DNA of 64,000 bases from Aralia elata (lineage: Eukaryota > Streptophyta > Magnoliopsida > Apiales > Araliaceae), in assembly GCA_034770075.1 (NCBI GenBank), contig CM068382.1, positions 5,984,001-6,048,000 of the forward strand. The letters are read 5' to 3'. A program made the translations under genes and the position numbers. Position 1 is the first letter of the stretch, and every line of letters starts with the position of its first letter. This document shows, in pieces, positions 44,566 through 56,203 of this stretch. The notes below the pieces were generated by a model that worked only from the letters and a program-made list of their open reading frames with translations, was not told the DNA's origin and searched no databases.

Positions 44566-45605
44566 CAAGGGCGAAGCCAGGAATTGAGAGCGCCCTGAAC
44601 TAACAAACAATGGCGAAGCCAGAAAATGGCGAGGGTTCGGGGGCAGCGCCCCCGAGCCAATTTTTATTTAATACTTTTGTACTTTCGGGTCACACACACG
44701 TATATATATACACTATATTACAACGACAATATAATAAGTAATAATATATGGTAGACTTCCTTGACTTTCCATTGTGACTTGTTCAAATTGAAAATCTCCA
44801 AATCCTAAAAATTCAGAAATTACCTTCAAAGTTTAAATAAATCATGAATCTAAGATAAATATAAATCCATCAAATATCCCACAATTTCTTCAATGGACAA
44901 ACTGAGAACATCCAAACAAAACTAAATATCCAAACTAATTAAAATCTTCTGTAAATAACTGAAAATTAGAGTGAATTGCTTCTAATAAAATATTTAAACT
45001 CAGAAGTGTCAAGTGTGCAAATTGATCTGACTCTATGAAACAAACATGAGAACTATGATTAACTAATTACACTACAAGTCTAAAATAATGAAAAATAACT
45101 TTCAATTTGATTTATTCTTTATGATACAAAATCCTTGTAGTAGCCAAAGATTTGTGGCTAATAAAAATCAGCTATTCAGCTTCAATAACAAGACCAAAAT
45201 CTAGGATTTGGGAGCTCAAAACCTCTAAAAGCAACAATTATATTATCAATGAAAATTTAATGTTCTACTAAACTGGTCTTACCTCAATTTCTGCCCCAAT
45301 CTGTTATAAATCCACAGGAGGAGGTTGCCAAGGCTTTTCCCCAAATTTGCCGAGAGAGAGAGAGAGCCAGATAGGGGATTTCAGATTTAGTAGTTTTTCT
45401 TCTTCTTCTAGTTTCTATTTGTCGAGAGAGAGAGAAGAGGGGTTTTGAGGGTTTTGTTTTTTCTTTTTCTGATATTAGCCGAAAGAGAGAGGAGGAATTT
45501 GGGTTTTTTTTTTCTTTTTTGTCTGAACTGGGCAGGCTTATAAACAAACATATATACTAAAGGATTTTCAAAATAATCACCTGGGCTACGGTGGCTCCGC
45601 CACTG
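44566..45605. mobile_element. Non-autonomous hAT-superfamily element
   Basis: The left end CAAGGGCGAAGCCAGG and right end GGTGGCTCCGCCACTG form an imperfect terminal inverted repeat, bounded by a perfect 8-bp duplication TATGCAAC (44558-44565, 45606-45613). Length 1,040 bp. The left end holds a second internal copy of the terminal motif (CAATGGCGAAGCCAG, about 44608), then the GC-rich block GGTTCGGGGGCAGCGCCCCC that also occurs, inverted, in the 6713-7596 element. Near the right end GAGAGAGAG blocks recur three times. Minus-strand open frames at 45284-45623 derive from these purine repeats. Confidence 0.9.
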
Positions 45606-45613
45606 TATGCAAC

Positions 45614-46057
45614 TGAGTTTCATAAACAGACAATGTTATTGGAGAAGGCTTAGATGGAACTGTATTTGTAACATCTTAGTCCCATATCATAATATGTGAG
45701 ATACCTAGATATGTATATAAGGACTCAAAACTACAATCATCAATATCTTTAGTCATAACCTTTTAAGTGAGTTTATGACGGGTTAAAATGATCCGAGAAG
45801 ATATTATAAAGAATGCGTCTTGGTCCTTATTATGTTATGATTTGATTTGGACTTGGGAGGTAACTGGAGGAGCTTATAACCCACAAACATCATTATTTAA
45901 GTGGAGGAGCTTGTAACCCACTAGTCCCACATCGTAACATGTAGATATTTGGATGTGTATATAAAGACACAAAATTGTTATCATTAATGTCTTCAGTTAG
46001 ACTAACTAAATTGTATTGTGTAACAGTCATGAAAGACTGAAAGTTGTTATCATTAAT
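45614..46057. other. Two diverged copies of an LTR- or SINE-like promoter segment
   Basis: The block TAGTCCCA(T/C)ATC...ATGTGTATATAA (45670-45725) recurs at 45920-45970, each followed by an ATCATCAATATCTT/ATCATTAATGTCTT motif. TCCCACATCG followed by TATATAA(A)G is a layout seen in plant LTR fragments. No ends could be fixed. Confidence 0.4.
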
Positions 46058-46413
46058 TGTAAGACCATAATTTTTAATAAATAGAACTTAAATTTTTTAT
46101 TATTCTAAACAGTAAGGTATTAAATTGATAAAAATATTAGAGTTAAGGATGATATGTGCAAATTATAAGAAACAAAAAATATTCGGTATGTCAGAGAATA
46201 TTTGGTAAAGTACGACAGCGCCGAAACAACCAGTCATTTGTGGACCCCACAACGAAATAATTGTCGAATATAGAAAATGACAGAAATAACCTTTTTAATA
46301 AAAATTGTCGGCGGAACTATTATCTTTAACTGTTAAAATACCCAATGATAAAGAAACAGTAGCATTCGGTACTCTACAATAGCTCACGATATTTTACAGT
46401 AACACACGGTATT

Positions 46414-46599
46414 GCACAGTATTTCATATTATTGAACCAATAATTGTCATAGTAGCAACTGCACAATATTTCGTATTATTGAACCAATAATTGTCATAGT
46501 AACAAATGCAGAATATTTTATATTATTAAACCAATAATTGTCACAATAACAAATATACAGTATTTCATATTATTGAACCAATAATTGTCACCATGACAA
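46414..46599. repeat. 47-bp minisatellite, four copies
   Basis: Units start at 46414, 46461, 46508 and 46555, each containing TATTATTGAACCAATAATTG then TCA. The period is exactly 47 bp with few substitutions. Confidence 0.92.
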
Positions 46600-46749
46600 G
46601 GGTAGTAATGAAAAATTACGTAATTAAAAGTCACGGGTATTAAATAGTTAGACAGGCTCATTATTTGAAAAATAAAATGATATCTGTGATATTAATACAT
46701 TAGGACAATAATGTAGAAGATGGATAATATAATAATAATTGTGAAAAGT

Positions 46750-47015
46750 AAAAAGAATGTAATCTTGAAGTGTAAAAAATGTGGATAACTAATATGTGGT
46801 AGATTAAACATAATCTTGAAATGTGAAACGTGTTGATAACTAATATGTGATAGATTAAAGATAATCTTGAAATGTGAAACGTATGGATAATTGATGAATG
46901 GTATAGATTAAAGATAATCTTGAAATGTGAAATGCGTGGATAAGTGATGAATTGTATAGATTAAAGATAATTTTAAAATGTGAAAAGTGTGGTTAAGTGA
47001 TATGTGGTAGATGTT
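46750..47015. repeat. 51-53-bp minisatellite, five copies
   Basis: Units are anchored on AATCTTGAAATGTGAAA at 46761, 46812, 46863, 46916 and 46969, with AGATTAAAGATA before and GTGGATAA...GTGGT after. Confidence 0.92.
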
Positions 47016-47474
47016 GGTTAAGTTTTAGCTATAAATAGGGGGCTTAGCATAAAGAATTTTCATAACTTTCTTGTTTATCATTTCTTCCACTCTCTAAAGA
47101 TTGTTTAGTGTAAGTGTTTCTCTTAGTGTGCTAAGACTACTTTAAGTATTGGGGAATGAATATCAGTAAGAGTGTAAGAATTGTTCAGATTGATCAACTA
47201 TATAGAAAGTGTATCTAATCACGTGCTAAAAAAATGAGAGTGTAGTTAGGGCTAGCGGGAAGAACATGGAAATAGAATGATAGTCCGAGTTAGTAGCTGT
47301 AATAGTACTCACCAAGTTATAAAATAGTGTGACAATGATTGTACTGAGAACTTAATGTGTGCTGCCGTACTATACACAACATTGTAATAATTATAAATAG
47401 GAGAATTTATGTATGTTGTTTGTATTTTGGCGACTCAAATTAAGTGGTGTAGATTCAAATTTGAGTACGTCACA

Positions 47475-48521
47475 ATTTATCTCTAAATAAAAATACAAAA
47501 GTAATGATAAATTTCTTGATTTTCCTTTTTTGTTCCGCATCATTCTTCTTACCACCAAAAAACAAAAAATTCATTTTGAGTTTTGAAATATTGAAGAATA
47601 ATAATCTACAGTCAAGGAGATATCTTCCAACAAAATATGTGCATTTGATACTCCGATGTTAACATTGAGCACAATTTTTGATAATAGTAACGACATAACA
47701 TATAAATTTGAACTAATTTGGAACTCTAATGTTTCATTCGGAAAGGGAAAATTATCATGTTTATTCGACTTCTTCATCAACTTGAATTGCCTCCAGAATG
47801 TCTTCGTTATATGTTCTTTCATGACTTGCCACTTAAAAGTTGTTTAACATCCTCAACTTTCTCTATACCAATACCCCCTTGAGCACATAAGCAGGTGCCC
47901 TCTTGTGAACCTGACTTCTAGTTGAACAAACCCAATTAGGATAAACATTTCTTTGCTTTAGAGGACAAACATAGCAGGCGAATACGTACTCGACCGTCAC
48001 GGGCCTTTAAATTTGTAAGGTTTTTTTCAGGTAATTCTAAATTATAGGGCAATTTCCAATAATCAAAATAATATGCAAAATAAGAGAAGACCTTTTAATT
48101 TGCTTGCGCGTGACACAAATTTGATGCTCACGTTGTTTGATTTTAGTCCAAATGAAGTCTGGATCATCTAACTTGTCTACATTGTCAAACCTAAATAAAA
48201 GACATTGTATTTTATTTATTTATTTTGATAAATTGAGAATGGCGATTCCTATTGAAAATCGCATTTTCATCTCCATTGGAATGTCTCTAGTGTACTTTGA
48301 CAAAGATTATGGAGCTAAAAAAAAAATTGGGTAAGAAGAAATTAGATAAAATCAAAAGATACTAAGTTTTTTTAAACTCTTGATATTAAATGACGTAGAA
48401 CAAGATGGAAAGAATAAATAAAAATATTATGTCCGTAAAGATTCGGTTGAGAAACACATAAATTAAAAAACACAAAGTTTTAATCATAAATTAATATTTT
48501 ATATAATCTTTATAGAATATA

Positions 48522-48557
<36 letters not shown>

Positions 48558-49779
48558 CACCTCTTTGTAGAAACTCTACGACTTAGCGAACAAGTAAATA
48601 ATCCTATAAAAAAAATTATAATTAGAATCTACTATTACAATTAAAATTAATCTTCTAATTCAAATTTACTACTCTATTTAACCCTGATTAAAAAAAATAA
48701 TGTTCTAATTAAAATCTACTAGTTAATTAATACTTCTAGAATATTCTATATAAGTAATAAATTATAATATTAATAGTTAGTTTTTTATCAATAAATAATA
48801 TACAAAAATAATAATAAATTTCTTGAATTTGAAATATATATTAATATATGAATAAAAAATTATTTATATGTATTTTATAAAAATAAATAAAAATATATCT
48901 AATTAATGAAAGGGAAAAAAATGATAAAGGACAGTATAGCGTCATTAAATAAGTTAGGGAAAGAGAAATAATATTTGTGGACTGAATAATAAAATCGACT
49001 TAACATTTTTTTAATGTGTAAACCGCTTTATGGAAACAATAAATAACAAAGAAATTTTCTATTGACCAGAAAATATTTTTTGTTTATCCGATACAAGCCA
49101 AACACTTAGAAAAATGTTTTACGAAAGACATGTTCCGCCATTCAAATAAAACCCAGTCATTTAAATGAATTTTTTTGGCTAATCGTTCGTTCATATGAAA
49201 TCCGACCTTTCAAGAACATCATAAATCAAAATGACGAAAACAAGTGACACAGCGAAAGACTAAACAGAAAATAAAAATAATCATATAAATTGAATCTATG
49301 TAACTTTGTAATCACAAGAATTTACAAAGTTAGATAAATTGACTAAGCATTCATAATATTTATAAATTTAGAATAATAAGCGTTCTTCTATAATAATAAT
49401 CCTAAAGGACTATTTATACCACTTAAACTTTAGAAATAAATAAAATTCAATAAACTTAAAAAGTAAGCCCAAAATATAAACGGGCCCAGAATAATTAACT
49501 CACCTGATTACTAATTAATAAATAAAAATACATCAAATAATTAAATTGTTCATAAATATTAAAAAATAAATTATAACGAATTTTGATGGATAACTCTTCG
49601 TGTGTCAACCAATCAACAAAAAGTAATCTAATTATCAATAATCTAATCAGCAATAATCAAATTTTCGACATTCTAATTATAACAGATAAACTAATATCAT
49701 ACGATAACTTTGAGTCGACAAAATTCACACGTTGATAAGAAATAGCTGTTATTTATTAAAAAATGCAGCCATGTAAAGA

Positions 49780-49823
<44 letters not shown>

Positions 49824-51880
49824 TCTTGAATTATATCATTGAACAAATTCAAAAAAGTCAATGATTTTGAAATAATTTGATTGGTCATAATAAATGAAAA
49901 TCCAAATATAATTTATAAACTTTATCTGAGATTTACTAATTCATGGAAATTCAATTATCATTAGAGGTAAGAATATCTTAATGAAAAAAATGAACGTAAT
50001 TATTAAAGTAATAATAAGAGTATTAAATTATTTACTATATTTGAAGTATTAAACAAATATTTTAAGGATAATGCTAGAGTTATTATCCAAAAATATATAA
50101 AAATATATTTCAAATGATGTGGCATTAAATAACACAATGACATTTTATGACATAATCAAGCACAAGAAATATATTCAACCTATGTAATAATATCATCTCA
50201 TTTAAGACACAATTTGAGACCAAAAACAAATATTAGAAACCATACCATTATGCATATTTTAACACATTTTATCACATGGAAAATCAATAGTAACGCGATC
50301 AAAAGAACACATCACTCATCCGATAAATTTTGCAAAAAACATATTAACGTGCTTAACTTATAAGTTAAGCACATTAATATGAATTCAAATAAGTCAAAAT
50401 TAGTGAAGCATAAAGTGAATATGAATTCAAATAAGTCAAAATTAGTAACTTTTTCTTTGAACAGTTGAACATGTCTACATGGTACTCTTCTTATCCAAAA
50501 CAATATTTTTTAAAACAGAATCACAGAATCACCAAAGGGGTGGGGAAAAACAAACGAAAACTAATGATAACTCAATCTAAATTCTGAAAGGATGATCAGT
50601 CACACACGGAGGCTGAGACACGGTTTGAATTCTTGTTGACTCATACAGTAAAATTTTGATAAATACACACTCATGAGATTAAATAAAATATTATTTTAGT
50701 GAGATTATTTATTTATTAATAAATAATTTATTTATTTATCAATAAATTAATATTTATTATTTTAGAGAGAAATTTTCAATTTATGTATGTGGTCAGAAAA
50801 ATCAAGAGACAATAATTAATGTATTAATTTGAGTCTAGAGAAACTAAAAAGAATTGGTAAAACTTATAATGTTGTAGAAAATAAAAAGTTTTAAGTTAAT
50901 GTACATAGCAAATGAAAAGATTCAAGTCTTTAGCTATACAGTATAAAGTAGATGTGTATAATATATATTCCAACAAGTTATAAAAAAAAAAATTCTCCTA
51001 TAGCTAAAAAGTTTAGGTCTATTATATGAATATTATTACAAAAAGTTCAAGAATATGTGGATTATATATAAAAAAAATTGTATAGAATTTAGTAATTATT
51101 AATTTATATTTTCGTTGGGCCTTTAAGTATTCAAAAAAATTTATTACTTAATGAATTTAGTGACGTTATTACTTTAGTACACATGTCCAAGTTAAAACCG
51201 AAAGAAATTATTATTTAAATAAAATTATTAATTTATCGAAATTTTACTGTATATAATTTTAAACTAGGTACTTCATTAGGACAAGCAGGCGGTGTCCTTA
51301 AAACAAATATTATTTTTATGATATGATCAATTATTAGTGACGTCGTCAATTAATTGGATAATATTTACAATGAGGCGTATAATTATGTAGTAATCTATAC
51401 CTTTATATATAAAATAGTGACTAACAATCATCTTCATGAACATCCAAGTTAATTAGAGTTAACTCAATCGGTCAATATAAATTGGTAACTAATAATTATA
51501 ATTAACTTTTTTTGAATTATGAAGAAAGAATATGGAAAAAAAATTTCTTAATGAGTTAATTACTCGAACGGTCAATATATATTTAATATGATAACTAATA
51601 ATTGCAATTAATTTTCTTTGAATTATGGAGGAAGAATATGAAAAATTTCTTCTTGAAATACTAACAGTTATATGCTAATTCAAATTATCTTTAACATTAT
51701 ATATATTATGTCAATAAAAAATAATAAATATATGTGATAAAAAATTATCAAATATTTGTGAAAAGAATGATATCAAACAAGCGGTGACATAATTAGTGAT
51801 GATAAATTTATTTAAATTAAAAATCTTCCATTTGGGTCCACTAAAACTAACCATACTTGGTCACCATGCATGCAAGTTGC
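47475..51880. other. Intergenic, AT-rich
   Basis: No gene accepted. (TA)n tracts lie at 48523-48556 and 49782-49821. A perfect 24-bp palindrome GTGCTTAACTTATAAGTTAAGCAC spans 50349-50372 (written in two parts: GTGCTTAACTTA and its reverse complement). A unit with GAATTCAAATAAGTCAAAAT then TAGT is duplicated 41 bp apart (about 50380 and 50421). The segment 47800-48020 has more balanced composition and may be a decayed gene or transposon fragment on the minus strand, but I could not recognise it. Confidence 0.45.
49782..49821. repeat. (TA)n microsatellite
   Basis: About twenty uninterrupted TA units. Confidence 0.92.
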
Positions 51881-51887
51881 TATAAAA
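51881..51887 (+). promoter_or_regulatory. TATA box of the GDSL lipase gene
   Basis: TATAAAA in the context GCTATAAAAAGGG. Transcription would begin near 51910, which excludes the upstream in-frame ATGs at 51857 and 51866 and points to ATG 51968 as the start. Confidence 0.65.
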
Positions 51888-51967
51888 AGGGAAGAACGTT
51901 ACATGCCCAAAACAAACTTTGCTCTAAAGAAAAAAAAAAGAAAGTAGTTTACAGCTTTGTTATTCTT

Positions 51968-54024
51968 ATGGCCCCGGCTACCTATCTCCTTTTCATTTGT
52001 AGCATTTTCAGCTTATTCACACACAATGACGTTGCTGCAGCCCTTCCAAAATTCTCTTCCATTCTTATTTTTGGTGATTCTTTATTAGATACCGGCAACA
52101 ATAATTTTATCCCTACTTTACTTAAGGCAAATCATGCACCATACGGTATATCATTCCCCGGAGGTGTCCCTACCGGAAGATTTTCCGATGGAAAACTGAT
52201 GTCGGATTTTCTGGCAGAAGCATTAGGGATTAAGGATACTGTTCCTCCTTTTTTGGATCCGAATTTAGGTCCGAATGACATTCGGACCGGGGTTTGTTTC
52301 GCATCAGCCGGATCAGGATATGATGATTTTACTGCTTTGGTGTCTCGGGTTATTCCGGTCACAAAGCAGTATAATGAATATTTTCAGATTTATAAAAGGA
52401 AGCTTATAGGGATTGTAGGAGTACAAGAGGCTATAAGTATACTTAATAATTCTTTTGTGTTTGCTACTTCAGGAAGTAATGATATGACAATTAGCTTCTA
52501 CAGTGGAGCTCCAAGGAGACTTGAATACAGTACCCTTGATCAATACCAAGATTTTTTATTACGAAGGGTTCGAGACTTTATCAAGGTAATATATATTTCC
52601 CTTTTTTTTAATTTATCTATCTTCTAATTAATTCTAAATCGGAATTTTTAGTAATTATATTTTGCTAGTTCTATAAGGTTGTCCCATCTCACATGATGAT
52701 AAAACCCACTAAAACGTGATTAAAACTAGCAAATTAATTAATTAAATTAGCCCTCCTTAAGTGGATATACACAAACATTCTACAAAAAGAAAGTTCATAA
52801 CCTCTACATTTATCAAGGTAATTTTTTTATTTTTTTTTAAACATTTTTGAAATCCCACTTTTTAAGAGTACAATAATACATTATTACTACTTCACATAAA
52901 AAACGAAATAAACTTATTTAAATGAGAATCAAACCCGAAAATTTATCAAGGTAATTAATACTTCTTTATTTTATCTATTTTTTAAATCTTAAATTTAAAG
53001 ACCTAAATTCTAATTAATTATTTTTTTTAAGTCTCTCAGATCCCATCTGATCACATGATTATGGGACCCATTAACACGCTATTAAAACTAGCAATATAAT
53101 TGGTTAAAATAGCTCCTCTTTAGTGGGTATATACAAATAACATCTACAAAAAGAATTAATGTCATAACTTTCCATTACAGATGCATTATTAGACTTGTGT
53201 TTTTGCAAAGTTTTGTTTGTAATGAATTTTCCTCAAGTTTAATCACAGACGTTGTACGAAGAAGGATTGCGAAATATGGCTATTGCTGGCCTTCCTCCCC
53301 TTGGTTGTGGTCCTCTCCAAAGGCAGAGATTCATCCAAACATGTTCGGCCAGCACAAATATGGATTCCGAAAAATATAACAAGAAGCTTATAGCAATGTT
53401 AGCTATTTTACAAAGATCACTTCCCGGCAGCAGACTTGTATATGCTGACATCTTCACGCCGCTACAGGACTTGGGGCGTAAACCACTAAATTATGGTATT
53501 GTCAGATCGATCTCATCTTCACCATTGCAAAAAAAAAAAAGAAAAAATTCTAACTTATACAATTTTCAAAATATGGTACCTCGTGCAACTTGTGCACGAG
53601 ATACCATGTTCCTGATAAAAAAAAATTGTCAGTATAATACCTCTGCCGCAACAAGTACCATATTCCTTACCAAAAAAAAAAAAAAAATTTGTCATTATGG
53701 TACCTTTGCAACAAGTGCGCAAGATCTTGTTGCACAAGGTACTGTACAGAGTACAAAAAAAATAAATATTAGCAGTAGGGTATTTCATTTTTTATTTTTT
53801 AATTAATTATCTGTGGCGACGTAACAGGAATTTCGATACCCTATGGAGCATGCTGCGGGAATGGAATTACAGATTTTGGAGATACTTGCAATGCACTGAC
53901 TCCAACTTGTATAAATCCCTCTCAGTATATGTTTTTTGATGCAATTCATCCTACCCAAGCTACCTACCGCTACATGACCAATTGGTATATCCAAAATCTG
54001 ATTCCGCAGTTTTTACACACATGA
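51968..54024 (+). CDS. GDSL esterase/lipase, three exons
   Basis: Exons 51968-52585, 53249-53495 and 53828-54024 (GT-AG borders) encode 353 residues, the normal plant GDSL length. Residues 1-25 are a signal peptide (MAPATYLLFICSIFSLFTHN), so the protein is secreted. Block I, IFGDSLLDTGNNN, carries the nucleophile Ser38. The block III motif GSND (169-172) helps form the oxyanion hole. Block V, DAIHPTQ, supplies the catalytic Asp326 and His329. GLPPLGCGP lies at the start of exon 2. These enzymes hydrolyse esters of lipids or cell-wall and cuticle substrates; the substrate here is unknown. The fold resembles the EXL group. I infer that exon 1 joins regions often split by introns in this family. 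Both introns carry internal duplications. Confidence 0.9.
52577..53180 (+). repeat. Duplicated intron 1 segment carrying extra 5' splice sites (GDSL gene)
   Basis: The exon-intron junction TTTATCAAG|GTAAT occurs at 52577 (the true donor), 52809 and 52942. The following ~230 bp after the first copy and after the third copy align (shared CCCATCTCACATGATGAT/CCATCTGATCACATGATTAT, ATTAAAACTAGCAA, TCTACAAAAAGAA, CATAAC). The intron thus contains a partial tandem duplication including the last exon bases. Confidence 0.85.
53572..53745 (+). repeat. About 62-bp tandem repeat with hairpins in intron 2 of the GDSL gene
   Basis: Units begin TAT(GG/AA)TACCT at 53572, 53633 and 53696, and the first two end in an A tract and TTGTCA. 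Unit 1 folds on itself (ATGGTACCTCGTGCA / TGCACGAGATACCAT) and unit 3 does too (GGTACCTTTGCAACAAG / CTTGTTGCACAAGGTAC). Confidence 0.8.
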
Positions 54025-54983
54025 TGATGCAGTTTAATTTTCTAATCTTCCTCATTTCGTATTTATGATTTATGTTCATTATTTATATGTAATGTAAGGC
54101 TGGCTTCAAAGGGCTTAAGCTGTAAATTAAATTCTTGTAGACTAGTGTTTCAATTGGTCTTGTTAGGATTTACTTTGGAGTTTAAGCATATCTCCAGAAG
54201 CTCCTATATTTGCCTTTATTCAATCAGATGTACGTTCAGGAATTTTATTTAGAGTTATGCTATGTTTTGCAATAAAATGTTACGGATTTTGTTGCGATTA
54301 CATACAATGAAATATTACATAAATTAAGTATAAATAAATGGATAATTTGTGAATGTGTCTAGTTACTCGCAACAAAGGTCCCACATATATCATTTTCCTT
54401 ATATTTTATGTGTTCTTATAAAATGTAAATCTAAGTAATTAATCGATGGAGTGTTTCTATATATGACAGACAAATTTATGTTGATATTAAATACCGACAT
54501 ATTTGGATACATGAGACAGGAGGAAATAAGAAAAGGACCCACATATTAATATTCTATCTTACGATTTTGAATTTTAGATTACCCACATTTCATGGAGGAC
54601 ATAAAATTAGTTGTCCTATAAATTATTTTCCTTAGTGATACCATACAACTCCAAGGCTTAGTTTACAAGAGAACTCAATCAAATTGTAGTGCAACAATAT
54701 CCTGATTTATGTAGATCCAAAAAAAAAAAACAGAAAAACAGAAAAACATCAGGAATATGATTATGTAAAGTCCCCATTAACAAACATAAAAATCTGGATA
54801 ATGAAGTTATCCAAGCCTCCAGCAAGCATCCTTCTTACGGCCATAAACCTCGTATGGTGGCAGGAAAATAATCTCAGTACCCGTCATTTCATTATTTTTA
54901 ATGAGATTATTTTGGTAATGTGATTATATGAAGGTTGTAATAAATTTACATTCTAAATGTTTTGAATTATGTTAAAAATATTA
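54025..54983. other. 3' flank of the GDSL gene
   Basis: Probable 3' UTR for about 150-250 bp, then AT-rich intergenic sequence. Nothing else recognised. Confidence 0.45.
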
Positions 54984-55241
54984 TTCCCTCCGTCCCAAAT
55001 TAATTGCATTTCTAGGACTTTTTAAAGTCAAATTGACTATTTTTAAAACTAATTTTTTTACTATTTTTGTTAACATATAAGTAAAGATATTATAACCAAA
55101 AGAAAGTATATACAATTTATTACTAATTTCAATTTTTATAATTTTAGAAATATATTTATATATGCTTAATTATTAATTTTAAAAATAGTCAATTTGACTT
55201 TAAAAAGTCCTAGAAAAGCAATTAATTTGGGACGGAGGGAG
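54984..55241. mobile_element. Stowaway-type MITE
   Basis: The left end TTCCCTCCGTCCCAAATTAA and right end TTAATTTGGGACGGAGGGAG are flanked by TA (54982-54983, 55242-55243). The arms pair over about 60 bp (AGGACTTTTTAAAGTCAAAT with its complement). Length 258 bp. Confidence 0.88.
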
Positions 55242-55481
55242 TACTCAGTATTTAAGAATCTTTACTTACGTAACGGACTAAAAGTAATACCACGTCATTA
55301 TCTATTTTCACATATATTTTTATTAATTTTAAAAAAAAAATTCTCAATAAAATATCGCATGAAAGTGAGATCCCTTCATTCAACAAATTAAGATTATGCC
55401 TCTTCAAAACAAAATAGGAAACATAACTTCACAGCCCCCTCCAAAAAGGTCTTTTATAAATTTTCAATAAGAAAAGGTTTT

Positions 55482-55566
55482 TGGGGTGAGAGAGGCTCGA
55501 ACTCTCGACCTCAGGATAACTCAGAAGCTATGAGACCTACGCGCTAGCCAACTGCGCCACCACCCC
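55482..55566 (-). tRNA. Elongator tRNA-Met (CAU) with an 11-nt intron
   Basis: The minus strand reads GGGGTGG at the 5' end and TCACCCC plus discriminator A at the 3' end, a D arm GCGCAGTTGGCTAGCGC, the anticodon CAT at 55532-55530, and a T arm GAGAGTTCGAGCCTCTC. An 11-nt intron (55528-55518) follows position 37. A TTTT terminator for RNA polymerase III lies just downstream (plus strand 55472-55475). Plant nuclear elongator tRNA-Met and tRNA-Tyr genes are known to carry such introns. All stems pair apart from minor G-U and U-U positions, so it looks functional. Confidence 0.93.
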
Positions 55567-55693
55567 TTTGTGTCTTGAAAGTTCTAGATGATCGTTCTGT
55601 TCTTTGTGGGGGGAAAAACCACCAAGACTTTATTTTTTTCCTCTTATCTTTCTGCTAAAATGTTACATAGAAGGAATATAGAAAACCCGTTGT

Positions 55694-56203
55694 CATTGGC
55701 AAAGCCAGAACTTTTGTCTAGTAGGGTCAAAATATTGTGATTTTATAAATAATTTGACGGGAATTCGGGGACGAGCTAATTTTTTAAGATAATTTTGTAC
55801 TTTTTGGCCGGTTACATATGTAAAACATGTATTTAGTTACAATATTGTTAATATAACATTATATATATACCCCTTATTGACCCCTAATACTCATTTCTAA
55901 TCACAAATTTGTTAATAAATATTTAAATTCCTTATGTTATGAAAATAATCTAAATTAGATTATTATTTATTTTAAAAATATTAGAGGAAGATGCATACAT
56001 AAAGGAGTAGAACTAATATGTAATTGAGAAAGTTGTAAAATTTTCAATTTGACCCTGTATATTAAAAAATTTATAAAATTTCAGTGAGATCAATTTGTTC
56101 ATTAAACTTAAATTTCTTCTAAATTTATCATATATCATAAAATAATTTTTTTTCCCAATAGGGTCAATTGACCCCCACACCATCCTATGTGGCTTCGCCC
56201 CTG
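55694..56203. mobile_element. Non-autonomous hAT-like element, older
   Basis: The left end CATTGGCAAAGCCAGAAC and right end (reverse complement CAGGGGCGAAGCCACAT) form an imperfect inverted repeat of the same type as the element at 44566. Flanking octamers CCCGTTGT and CCTGCTGT match at 6 of 8 positions, consistent with an aged 8-bp duplication. Length 510 bp. Confidence 0.72.

Larger units (their letters stand above)
46058..47474 (+). mobile_element. LTR-like segment with minisatellites and TATA box (tentative)
   Basis: Begins TGTAAGACCATAATT and ends GTACGTCACA, the TG...CA form of an LTR, and contains a strong core promoter CTATAAATAGGGG (about 47030) followed by a T/C-rich leader. It also contains two minisatellites (46414-46599 and 46750-47015). 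Flanking pentamers (TTAAT, ATTTA) do not match and no primer-binding site follows, so the call is weak. Confidence 0.35.

Noticed and set aside
45284..45623. Minus-strand Ser/Lys-rich frames
   Set aside because: They sit in the GAGAGAG-rich right half of the hAT element and show no protein signature.
46414..47015. Regularly spaced repeats considered as a CRISPR array
   Set aside because: The units are contiguous tandem repeats without unique spacers, and the genome is a plant nuclear one.
47541..48020. Possible coding remnant on the minus strand
   Set aside because: More balanced composition and a few open stretches, but no recognisable domain, splice pattern or start.
51857..51967. Upstream in-frame start for the GDSL lipase (MVTMHASC...)
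   Set aside because: The TATA box at 51881 lies inside this extension, and the predicted signal peptide begins at the ATG at 51968.
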